Assembly (NCBI GenBank): GCA_021463865.1
Contig: JAJTXY010000002.1
Location: 128,219-192,218, forward strand
Reading direction: 5' to 3'
DNA from: Anaerolineae bacterium
GTDB lineage: Bacteria > Chloroflexota > Anaerolineae > Aggregatilineales > J027
Length of the DNA: 64,000 bases
The notes beneath the pieces are model-generated. The model saw only the letters and a program-made list of their open reading frames with translations. It did no database searches and was not told where the DNA came from. How positions within the stretch are numbered: position 1 is the first letter of the stretch; each line of letters opens with the position of its first letter. Positions 43,747-51,446 of the stretch are shown one piece after another. The position numbers and the translations under genes are program-made.

Positions 43747-45051
43747 ATGAAAAAACTACGCACTTTCTATGTATTGGTCGTCACACAAATTCTCTCCCTT
43801 GTCGGCAGCCGCATGACGGGCATCGGAATAGGCTTATGGATTTTTGATCGCACTGGCAATGCCTCGCCACTGTTGATTGCAGCCTTTTTTGCCGAACTCC
43901 CCGGTATGGTCCTCGGCAGTTTTACAGGTCTACTGGCTGACCGATGGGAACGCCGTTATGTCATCATCTTGGGCGATGTTGGACAAGCCTTCGCCTCCTG
44001 TATTCTGTTGACCAGCTTCCTAACCGACTCCTTTGAACTCTGGCATCTCTATCTCGCCATGCTAATTCAGGGCACATTCGGCGTCATTCAATCACCTGCC
44101 AGTCAAGCCGCCATCACCATGCTCGTCCCTGAAACACAGCGAGACCGGGCCAATGGCATCAAACAAATCGGCTTTCCTTTGGCGGGAGTTGTCGCACCCG
44201 TTTTGGCAGGATTGGTCTATCGTAAGCTTGGATTAGCCGGGGTCATCGCCATTGACCTGACCACCTTCCTCATTGCGATTCTGGTCGTCTCGCAAATGGT
44301 TATCCCGCGCCCCCAAGCCTCTGAAGAAAGCCAAGCCCTATCAGACAGTTTTTGGTGTGAGATGGCTGGCGGGTGGCTGTTCCTGAAAAAACGCAAAATG
44401 CTCTTGCTGATGATAGCGTATCTCGCATTTATCTTCTTTTTGATCAACGGGCCGCTGGAACTGGCAATTCCCTACTTCAGTACCCTTGTCGAAAATGATG
44501 CGACTGTGGGAATTCTACTTGGGGCCATGAGTTTGGGTGCATTTGCCGGGGCATTGACCATTGCCGTCGCAGGCAAAACACCCCATCGGTTGTATGCCAC
44601 CCTATTCGGGTATTTTTTACATGGCTTATTTTTGATCGCACTTGGAATCGTCCGGCATCCTCTGTTGATTGGGTTGAGCATTTTCGGGGTGATGTTCCCG
44701 CTGCCCCTCACAGGTGCATTGTTTCACACTCTGTTGCAAACCAAAACGCCTCCCGATCTACAAGGGCGGGTATTTGCTGTCACCGACCAGTTATTTATGC
44801 TGACCACTCCCTTGTCGTTTTTAATTACCGGGGCGTTGGTGGATCAAGTGCTAGAGCCAGCGGTCAACGAATCAGGCTGGAAAATAGTCGAGCCGTTGGT
44901 GGGGAATCAGTCCGGGGCAGGGATGGGGCTTCTTTTTGTGGTCATCGGCCTCCTAATTGTGATAACAACTTTGGGGGTGGCAATGCTTCCGGGGATTCGA
45001 CATCTTGAATTTGATCTACCAAGTTATGAGACGGTGGCTGAAAATGGCTAG
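43747..45051 (+). CDS. MFS transporter
   Basis: Encodes 434 residues with about 12 membrane segments. The loop between segments 2 and 3 reads GLLADRWERRYVII, the MFS motif A region, and the N-terminus LSLVGSRMTGIGIGLW is typical of the macrolide-efflux/EntS-like branch (MFS_3). Export of a drug or siderophore-like molecule is the family theme; the substrate is unknown. No clear ribosome-binding site is seen before the ATG. It stands alone, between the divergent methyltransferase-like gene and rtcB. Confidence 0.88.
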   Translation: MKKLRTFYVLVVTQILSLVGSRMTGIGIGLWIFDRTGNASPLLIAAFFAELPGMVLGSFTGLLADRWERRYVIILGDVGQAFASCILLTSFLTDSFELWHLYLAMLIQGTFGVIQSPASQAAITMLVPETQRDRANGIKQIGFPLAGVVAPVLAGLVYRKLGLAGVIAIDLTTFLIAILVVSQMVIPRPQASEESQALSDSFWCEMAGGWLFLKKRKMLLLMIAYLAFIFFLINGPLELAIPYFSTLVENDATVGILLGAMSLGAFAGALTIAVAGKTPHRLYATLFGYFLHGLFLIALGIVRHPLLIGLSIFGVMFPLPLTGALFHTLLQTKTPPDLQGRVFAVTDQLFMLTTPLSFLITGALVDQVLEPAVNESGWKIVEPLVGNQSGAGMGLLFVVIGLLIVITTLGVAMLPGIRHLEFDLPSYETVAENG

Positions 45052-45151
45052 ACTCAAAAAAAGTCGCTAGGCAATCGGGATGTTTTGTTATATGATTAAA
45101 TTGAACCATCATGAACCTTAGATATTTTTAGATACACAAGGCATCGTTGTC

Positions 45152-46446
45152 ATGGACAAATTGCGAGACAAACCAGTCCCCTATGAAATTTGGGGCAAAG
45201 AAGACATTGAACCGAGTGCGCGGGAACAAATGGAACGGGCTGCCCAACTCTCCGTGTCCCAGTTAGGCGCATTGATGCCAGACGCACATACGGGTTATGG
45301 TCTACCCATTGGCGGCGTATTGGCGACCAAGGATGCCGTCATTCCGTATGGGGTTGGGGTGGATATTGCGTGCCGGATGCGGATGACCATTTTTAACGTC
45401 CAACCCTATATCCTTGACCAGAAAAAGGAGCGTTTCCGTCGGGCATTGGAAGAAAACACCGTATTTGGCACAGGCGGTGAACTTTTCAGCCGTGTCGAAC
45501 ACCCCGTCATGGATGACCCAGCGTGGGGTGAACTCATTCTCGCCAAGAAATTGAAAGCGGAAGCGGCACGACAGCTTGGCACAAGTGGATCGGGCAATCA
45601 TTTTGTCGAATTCGGCGTACTCAAGGTAAAAGAGGAAATCAACGGAACGGACGATTTGCAAGGTGAGGGGTCACGCGCCTTTGGAAAAATCCCTCCCGGC
45701 ACTTATTTAGCCCTCTTGAGTCACAGCGGCAGTCGCCATCTGGGATTTGAACTCGCCAATTACTACACTGAACTCGCCATGAATATCCATGCTGACTTGC
45801 CCAAAGAATATCGGCACTTGGCATGGCTGGATATGTACGGGGCTGGCGCGGAATATTGGATTGCCATGAACCTCGCCGGACGTTATGCCAGCGCCAATCA
45901 TGCCGTCATTCATCAGCGGGTCGCCGACGCGATTGGGTTTGACATTCTGGGTGGCATCGAAAATCACCATAATTTCGCATGGAAGGAAACCCATCAAGGC
46001 GAAGAACTCATCGTCCACCGCAAAGGGGCAACCCCGGCGGGTTTGGGGGTTTATGGTGTGATTCCCGGCACGATGATGACGCCCGGTTTTGTGGTGCGCG
46101 GCAAAGGCAAACCCGAATCACTCAACAGTGCGTCACATGGGGCAGGTCGGCGTATGTCCCGACAAGCGGCCTATAAACGGTTTGAATGGCCGGATGTGCA
46201 ACAGCGATTGAAAGACGCGGGGTCGAACTCCTGTCCGGTGGGTTGGATGAAGCCCCCGGCGCGTATAAGGACATCCGCAAGGTCATGGAAGAACAAGCCG
46301 ACTTGGTGGAAATCGTGGCCGAATTCGCTCCGCGTGTCGTCAAAATGGACCCGGATAAAACATGGCGGCGGCGTTCCGAAGCAGTAGCCCGTGATAAAAG
46401 CGGCAGTAAAGATCGGCGCGACAAAAAAGACAAACGTCGGGGCTAA
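45152..46446 (+). CDS. rtcB: RtcB-family RNA ligase, interrupted by a frameshift
   Basis: RtcB joins RNA 2',3'-cyclic-phosphate (3'-P) and 5'-OH ends using GTP and Mn2+. The first frame shows DAHTGYGLPIGG, VGVDIACRM with the metal Cys, GSGNHFVEFG, SHSGSRHLG, ENHHNFAWKE, and SASHGAGRRMSR with the guanylated His. After codon 357 (about 46222) that frame turns into unrelated sequence and stops at 46387. The true C-terminus (GVELLSGGLDEAPGAYKD onward) continues in the next frame to 46446. One extra G in the GGGG run at 46219-46222 would restore one chain of about 431 residues. The tail after the RtcB core is Lys/Arg/Asp-rich. It is either a sequencing or assembly error or a real disruption; no standard slippery site is seen. 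The 3' end overlaps the convergent methyltransferase gene by 4 bases. Confidence 0.85.
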
Positions 46447-47030
46447 ATTTTGGTGGCAAGCAGTAGCCCTGTTGACCACATCAGTGGGGTAATCATGACA
46501 TCCTGACGTTCGATCATATGCTGCAAAAAAATCGCTACCTTACTGGAATGGTCGTCGGGCCAACTGGGTTGGGGCAGCAAATCGTCCACGATATATAGCC
46601 CTCCCGTCTTTAACAAAGTGAGCGTCTCATCCAGATAATAGAATTTTCCGGGCCATGTGTCGGCAAAGATAAAGTCGAAGGTCTGTCCTTCTTGACACAA
46701 TTGGTCAATGAAGGCAGACCCCTCGGAATGAAAAAACTGCACCCGTGTATCGCTGCTAAGGGCGCGGCGGGCCACATTTTGAACCCGCATGTCGTTGTCT
46801 ACAGTCAGCAAAGTAGAATCTGCATCCATGCCGTCGAGAATCCAGCAGGTTGAAACCCCCGTCCCTGTACCAAGTTCGAGGAATCTCCCCCCCGGCTTGG
46901 AATGCACCAACGTCCGCAGCAGTGAACCGGTCAGCGGCTCACTTGCCATGTTGAAATTCAGGCCGAGCGACATGGCTTCAATCACCGCCAGTTGTCGGGG
47001 TGGATTCATGATGGTGGATGAGGTGTTCAT
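46443..47030 (-). CDS. O-methyltransferase-like SAM-dependent methyltransferase
   Basis: Encodes 195 residues with a complete SAM-binding motif FLELGTGTGVSTCW near 39-52, LTVDNDMR near 64-71, FDFIFADTWPGK near 100-111, and GGLYIVDDLLP near 127-137. This matches small class I enzymes related to O-methyltransferase family 3. The substrate is unknown. It follows the MBL-fold/rhodanese gene by 7 bases on the same strand, so it is probably the last gene of that operon. An aagga sequence touches the first ATG; a second ATG at 47009 is an alternative start. Confidence 0.82.
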   Translation of the reverse strand: MNTSSTIMNPPRQLAVIEAMSLGLNFNMASEPLTGSLLRTLVHSKPGGRFLELGTGTGVSTCWILDGMDADSTLLTVDNDMRVQNVARRALSSDTRVQFFHSEGSAFIDQLCQEGQTFDFIFADTWPGKFYYLDETLTLLKTGGLYIVDDLLPQPSWPDDHSSKVAIFLQHMIERQDVMITPLMWSTGLLLATKI

Positions 47031-47037
47031 TCCTTAA

Positions 47038-48450
47038 TCAGACCTTTGCAGTTTCGGGCGCACCGCGTTCAATAGGCAGGCCAGCTTTTTGCCATGCTTC
47101 AATCCCACCTACCAGATTAGTCACGTGTTCAAAACCATATTTTTGCAGAATACTGGCGGCAATCACTGAGCGAACCCCAGCCTGACAATGCACAATCAAC
47201 GGTTGGTCGCGTGGCAGAGAATCCAAATTGCGCAGGACATACCCCAACGGGATATGGATAGCATTCCGCAAATGGGCTTCTTCATATTCACTCCACCACC
47301 GTACATCAATCACCGTAGCCTCATTTTGACACTGAACAAGTTCGTGTGCCGTGATTTGCGGAATGACCTGTGGGCCGTTTGCCAAATCGGTTGAGGCAAT
47401 CCCCACAATATTATCCACTCCGACGGCTCGCAATTGGCATACTAAGCGATCCGCTTCCCAATCCGCCGCGATCAAGACAACGGGCTTGCTGAAATCCACT
47501 AGCCATCCAACATAGGTGTTGAAGTTATTGCTGGTCGCCGGAATGTTGATGGCATTCCGGAGGTGGCCTTCCGCAAAAACCTCACTGGGGCGACTGTCTA
47601 TCACCAGCGCGTCCGATTGCAGCCATTCGTCCAATTCAGCCCGATTCAATTGTACAGGGACAGGTAAATCTTTGAGCAGGGTGGGGCCAATTTTGTTGAC
47701 ATATTTCATCCGCGCAAAATAAAACGGCGGTTCGGGCTGCTCATCCAACAGCCAATTCACAAACTCATCTTCATTGGGAATATGAAAAGAGGGGTTAAAA
47801 CGTTTTTCATAGCCGAGCGTGCTAGAGGGAATCGCCCCTAGCCCTTTCCCGCAAGCGCTCCCAGCTCCATGCCCCGGCCAAATTTGCAGATAATCTGGCA
47901 TGGCTTTGAGCCGCTGAATATTATGGAACTGCTGACGTGCGCCGGGGACTTTTGTGCCTTTGACGCCTGCCGCCTCTTCCAAAAGATCAGGCCGACCCAA
48001 CGACCCCACAAACAGCAAGTCGCCCGTAAAAATCCCCATCGGTTCGTCGGCAGCAGCCGTATCCGTGATTTGAAACACAATATGTTCGGGCGTGTGGCCG
48101 GGAGTATGAATGGCGGTGATTTTGATATTACCCAATTGCCATGTATCGCCGTCATGCAGGAGGACGGTATTGTCATCTACAAACTGATATTTCCAATCCG
48201 CAGTTCCCATATCACTAAGATACAGAGTCGCCCCGGTCTGAAAGGCTAATTCACGACTGCCACTGACAAAATCGGCATGGATGTGTGTTTCGGTTACTTG
48301 GGTAATCCGTAGACCCTCTTCGTCGGCAGCTTTCAGATAGGGGGTAACGTCTCGGGCGGGGTCAATGATGATGGCTTCCCCAGTAGCCTGACAGCCAATC
48401 ATATAGGCAGCTTGGGCCAGTGGTTTATCATAAAAATATTTGAGAAGCAT
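47038..48450 (-). CDS. MBL-fold hydrolase with two rhodanese domains (persulfide dioxygenase-like)
   Basis: Encodes 470 residues. The metallo-beta-lactamase domain (1-240) has TETHIHADFVSG near 52-63, HTPGHTPEH, FTGDLLFVG and WPGHG, the iron-binding pattern of ETHE1/CstB-like persulfide dioxygenases. Two rhodanese domains follow. The first (about 270-355) has Ala where the active Cys belongs (LIAADWEA), so it is probably structural. The second (about 365-460) keeps HCQAGVRS with the Cys. The protein likely oxidises or transfers sulfane sulfur from glutathione-, bacillithiol- or CoA-type persulfides. An aagga site precedes the ATG. It sits in an operon between a small helical protein and a methyltransferase. 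Confidence 0.9.
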   Translation of the reverse strand: MLLKYFYDKPLAQAAYMIGCQATGEAIIIDPARDVTPYLKAADEEGLRITQVTETHIHADFVSGSRELAFQTGATLYLSDMGTADWKYQFVDDNTVLLHDGDTWQLGNIKITAIHTPGHTPEHIVFQITDTAAADEPMGIFTGDLLFVGSLGRPDLLEEAAGVKGTKVPGARQQFHNIQRLKAMPDYLQIWPGHGAGSACGKGLGAIPSSTLGYEKRFNPSFHIPNEDEFVNWLLDEQPEPPFYFARMKYVNKIGPTLLKDLPVPVQLNRAELDEWLQSDALVIDSRPSEVFAEGHLRNAINIPATSNNFNTYVGWLVDFSKPVVLIAADWEADRLVCQLRAVGVDNIVGIASTDLANGPQVIPQITAHELVQCQNEATVIDVRWWSEYEEAHLRNAIHIPLGYVLRNLDSLPRDQPLIVHCQAGVRSVIAASILQKYGFEHVTNLVGGIEAWQKAGLPIERGAPETAKV

Positions 48451-48475
48451 GGAATTCCTTTTTTGTTACGGTGCT

Positions 48476-48745
48476 CTAGGCTTTTTCGTAGGTCTCGACA
48501 ATTTTCAAGGCCGCCTCATATTCAGGGCTACCCTCGGCTGCTGTATCTAACACCTTTGTCGCAGCAAGGTATTGCTCCATTGTGATTTCGGTGCGGGGTT
48601 GCTTTTTAATTTGGGCGGCAGAAAGGTCTATCATCTCTTGAGGCGTCATCTCACCCAGTTCTTTCGTCATAGCTTCAATATCCGTATTAGCAAGGCTGCC
48701 TTTTTCCTCAAGCATCTTCATCAATCTGTCAAAAGCGGCACTCAT
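48476..48745 (-). CDS. Small helical protein of unknown function
   Basis: Encodes 89 residues, acidic and predicted all-helical, without Cys or membrane segments. The ATG at 48745 is favoured over the in-frame ATG at 48796 because gggag lies about 9 bases upstream and a TATAAT element on the minus strand would place the transcript start inside the longer reading frame. It is the first gene of the likely operon with the MBL-fold/rhodanese protein, 25 bases upstream of it. No family is recognised; TPQEMIDLSAAQIKK may form a helical hairpin. Confidence 0.6.
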   Translation of the reverse strand: MSAAFDRLMKMLEEKGSLANTDIEAMTKELGEMTPQEMIDLSAAQIKKQPRTEITMEQYLAATKVLDTAAEGSPEYEAALKIVETYEKA

Positions 48746-48810
48746 GATTGTTATCTCCCTGATGGCAGCAAGGTTGTAATTTCCGTGCGGCGGCAAGATA
48801 TTGTTTTTCC

Positions 48811-48867
48811 ATTATAACGAATGTCGCCCCGGCGACACTCTCCTAAATTTTCAAAATCGCCTATAAT
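48811..48867. promoter_or_regulatory. Divergent promoter region with central palindrome
   Basis: A TATAAT reads on the minus strand at 48816-48811 and another on the plus strand at 48862-48867. Between them lies the perfect inverted repeat TGTCGCC-cc-GGCGACA (48822-48837), which covers the -35 area of the minus promoter and borders that of the plus promoter. Neither -35 is near consensus, so activation or repression through the palindrome is plausible. Confidence 0.45.
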
Positions 48868-48905
48868 TCAACTACTATGTATCTGCGAGGAGAATTGTAA
48901 TCGTT

Positions 48906-49478
48906 ATGAGTGAGCCATTTCGTTCCCGTCCACGTGTCACCCGTCCAACGTCAAAGCCAGCCGAAGCCCAACCCCCTCGACCAGCCGAAGAGGAAATCAT
49001 CGAAGGGGTGATTGAGGAAGAACGCAGCGTTGTGCCATTCGACCCGGTAGTGTCTCAGCAAGAACAGCAACGGGCACAATATTATGAATATCTGGCACGC
49101 GAAGAAGAACATGAGGATACGCACACAGGTTTATTAAGCAAAATCGCCGCACCGGGCCTTTTTCTGGTCGCATTGGCACTGGTCGTCGGTGGGATATTCT
49201 TCACCCTGCTGAATGTAGCGGAACTACCCAGTATTATCACCCGTTGGTGGCCTACCGTCGTCCTGTTTATCTCCCTCTTTTGGTCGCTATCGGCACTCAA
49301 TCGTCGCAATGCCGCCGCGTTTTTGGGTGGAGCAGGTGCGGCAGGATTAAGTATCAGCCTATTGCTAAATGCTCAAGAAATAGCGAATTTTGGCGAAACC
49401 TTTGTCGGCCTCATCCTCATTTCGATTGGTACGGGTGTCATCATGCGTGGTCTGCTGCTGCGACAGGCAACGGCCTAA
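48906..49478 (+). CDS. Membrane protein of unknown function
   Basis: Encodes 190 residues. The N-terminal 80 residues are polar, Pro/Glu-rich and probably disordered in the cytoplasm; four hydrophobic segments follow (about 82-102, 112-130, 137-155 and 160-182). A gaggag site lies 13 bases before the ATG, and a TATAAT (48862-48867) upstream. No known family is recognised. It is separated from the ABC exporter by its own promoter and diverges from the sulfur-type operon. Confidence 0.75.
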   Translation: MSEPFRSRPRVTRPTSKPAEAQPPRPAEEEIIEGVIEEERSVVPFDPVVSQQEQQRAQYYEYLAREEEHEDTHTGLLSKIAAPGLFLVALALVVGGIFFTLLNVAELPSIITRWWPTVVLFISLFWSLSALNRRNAAAFLGGAGAAGLSISLLLNAQEIANFGETFVGLILISIGTGVIMRGLLLRQATA

Positions 49479-49559
49479 TCTAAACCCTCAATTTGAGATA
49501 TTTTGAATTGTAGACGGTTCACAACGGTCTATTTTTCCCTTTCTTTTCCCAACCCCATG

Positions 49560-49568
49560 TGATATAAT
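49560..49568 (+). promoter_or_regulatory. Extended -10 promoter of the ABC exporter
   Basis: TGA-TATAAT, a perfect extended -10, starts at 49560. The -35 is poor, as expected for this class. Transcription would begin near 49575, which excludes the in-frame TTG at 49572 as start codon and supports the GTG at 49638. Confidence 0.7.
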
Positions 49569-49637
49569 CGCTTGGATGTTCTAGTAATCCCCATCGTCAC
49601 CTCAACCACTCAATTCACATGCTTGCAGGAGCGTCTT

Positions 49638-51431
49638 GTGCAATCCAAAAGCGAGTTTACTGTTCAGAATGCCTATCCCTATAATCAAGCCAGTCCTCTT
49701 CGCTGGATCGTCTCTCATATTTGGCGTTACAAGGCATTGTTTCTTTCTACTCCATTTTTCTATATCTTCAGCCACCTGATGTACGCAGGTGCGCCTGTTC
49801 TGATTGGTCGGGCCGCCGACATCCTGATTGATGGGGGAACCCAGAAAGCACTCTTATGGGCATCGCTCGGCATCTTGGCAATGTTGGTCGCTGATGGTAT
49901 CTCCAATCTCACGGGTGCGCTCTGTATGGAAAACCTTGCCCAAAAGGTTGAACGGGATGCACGCGAGGAGCTTTACACCAGCCTGCTTGGTAAAAGCCAA
50001 GTATTTCATGACCGTCAGCGTGTCGGCGACATTATGGCCCGCACCACCGACGATGTGCGTCAGTTAAATGTGATGATTAGCCCCGGCATCTTTTTTATCT
50101 ACGAAACAGTGATGGGTTTTGTCATTCCGATCACCTTCATGGTTGGCATCAAATGGCAGTTGCTGCTTGTCCCCGGCATTTTTGTGTTGACTTACATTCT
50201 CTCAGTGCGTGAATATGTGGGTCGGCTTAATCCCGTCATTTCACGCCAGCATGATGAATTCGGCACGATGAATGCCGGGCTGGAAGAAAGTATTTCAGGC
50301 ATTGTCACCGTCAAAGCCAGCACGCAAGAAGCCTTTGAGCGCGGTAAGTTTCGGGCTAATGCGCACAAATTTCGCAATTCGTATGTACAGCAAGGGCGTA
50401 TTGAAGCAGGGTATCTCCCCATGTTGCTCTATGGCGTTGCGGTGGGGTTGACCTTCCTCCATGCGCTGATTTTGTATCGGCAGGGCAGTCTTGAAATTGG
50501 CAGCATTATCGCGGTGATGGGCCTAATAAATGTCCTACGCTGGCCCACCTTTGTCTCGCTCTTCTCGCTCTCGCTGCTGCAAAATGGTCTGGCAAGTGGA
50601 CGGCGTATTCTTGAAATCATCAAAGCCGAGACCGACCTTGATGAAAACGCAGGCGGACATACGAGCGAAGTGCAAGGCGCAATTGTGTTTGAAGATGTCA
50701 ACTTCGCCTTTGGGGATAACACTGTCCTCCAAAATATCTCGTTCAGTATTCAACCGGGTGAGACGGTGGCGATTGTGGGCCAGACCGGGGGTGGTAAAAC
50801 AACCCTGACCCAATTGGTTAACCGCACCTATGATGTCACGAACGGACGTATTCTGATTGACGGGGTGGATGTACGCGATTGGAATTTGACGGCCTTGCGC
50901 TCCCAAATCTCCAAAATTGAGCAGGATGTGTTCCTGTTTTCACGCACCATTGCGGAGAACATCGCGTTTGGCAATCCTGAAGCCACGCAGGAACAGATTG
51001 AGCAGGCGGCCCGTGAAGCCCAAGCTCATGATTTCATCATGTCGTTCACCGAAGGGTATCAAACCAAAGTGGGTGAACGTGGGGTCACATTATCAGGTGG
51101 TCAGCGTCAGCGCATCGCTTTAGCACGGGCTTTTCTGAGCAACCCACGTATTTTGATCTTGGATGATTCGACTAGCGCGATTGACAGCGCTACCGAAGAT
51201 GAAATCCAAAAAGCAATCCGCCGTGCCCAAGAAGGCCGCACCACCCTCCTGATTACACACCGCCTATCACAGATTCGTTGGGCCAACCACATTTTGGTGC
51301 TGGATAAAGGTCAATTGGTTGCCAGCGGATCCCATGAGGAACTGCTGCGTACCTCCATGCACTACCGTCGTATTTTTGCGCGTTACGACATGGCACTGCC
51401 ACCCCTAGAAAATCTAGCACAGGCTGTTTAA
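49638..51431 (+). CDS. Heterodimeric ABC exporter half-transporter, degenerate-site subunit
   Basis: Encodes about 597 residues: six membrane segments (about 15-310) and an ATPase domain with Walker A GQTGGGKTT near 380, signature LSGGQRQRIALARA near 483, and Walker B LILDDSTSAID near 506. The catalytic Glu after Walker B is Asp, the hallmark of the weak ATP site in heterodimeric exporters. The GTG at 49638 has an aggag site 6 bases upstream and lies downstream of the predicted transcript start. The partner gene follows 15 bases later. The pair probably exports a lipid, peptide or drug-like compound. Confidence 0.92.
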   Translation: MQSKSEFTVQNAYPYNQASPLRWIVSHIWRYKALFLSTPFFYIFSHLMYAGAPVLIGRAADILIDGGTQKALLWASLGILAMLVADGISNLTGALCMENLAQKVERDAREELYTSLLGKSQVFHDRQRVGDIMARTTDDVRQLNVMISPGIFFIYETVMGFVIPITFMVGIKWQLLLVPGIFVLTYILSVREYVGRLNPVISRQHDEFGTMNAGLEESISGIVTVKASTQEAFERGKFRANAHKFRNSYVQQGRIEAGYLPMLLYGVAVGLTFLHALILYRQGSLEIGSIIAVMGLINVLRWPTFVSLFSLSLLQNGLASGRRILEIIKAETDLDENAGGHTSEVQGAIVFEDVNFAFGDNTVLQNISFSIQPGETVAIVGQTGGGKTTLTQLVNRTYDVTNGRILIDGVDVRDWNLTALRSQISKIEQDVFLFSRTIAENIAFGNPEATQEQIEQAAREAQAHDFIMSFTEGYQTKVGERGVTLSGGQRQRIALARAFLSNPRILILDDSTSAIDSATEDEIQKAIRRAQEGRTTLLITHRLSQIRWANHILVLDKGQLVASGSHEELLRTSMHYRRIFARYDMALPPLENLAQAV

Positions 51432-51446
51432 GGGAGAGAGTGAAAT

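Noticed and set aside
46186-46446. Separate 86-residue gene
   Set aside because: Its sequence is the conserved C-terminus of RtcB displaced by a frameshift, not an independent protein.
49572-49637. Longer start (TTG at 49572) for the first ABC exporter subunit
   Set aside because: It lies upstream of the predicted transcript start and lacks a ribosome-binding site, while the GTG at 49638 has a good one.
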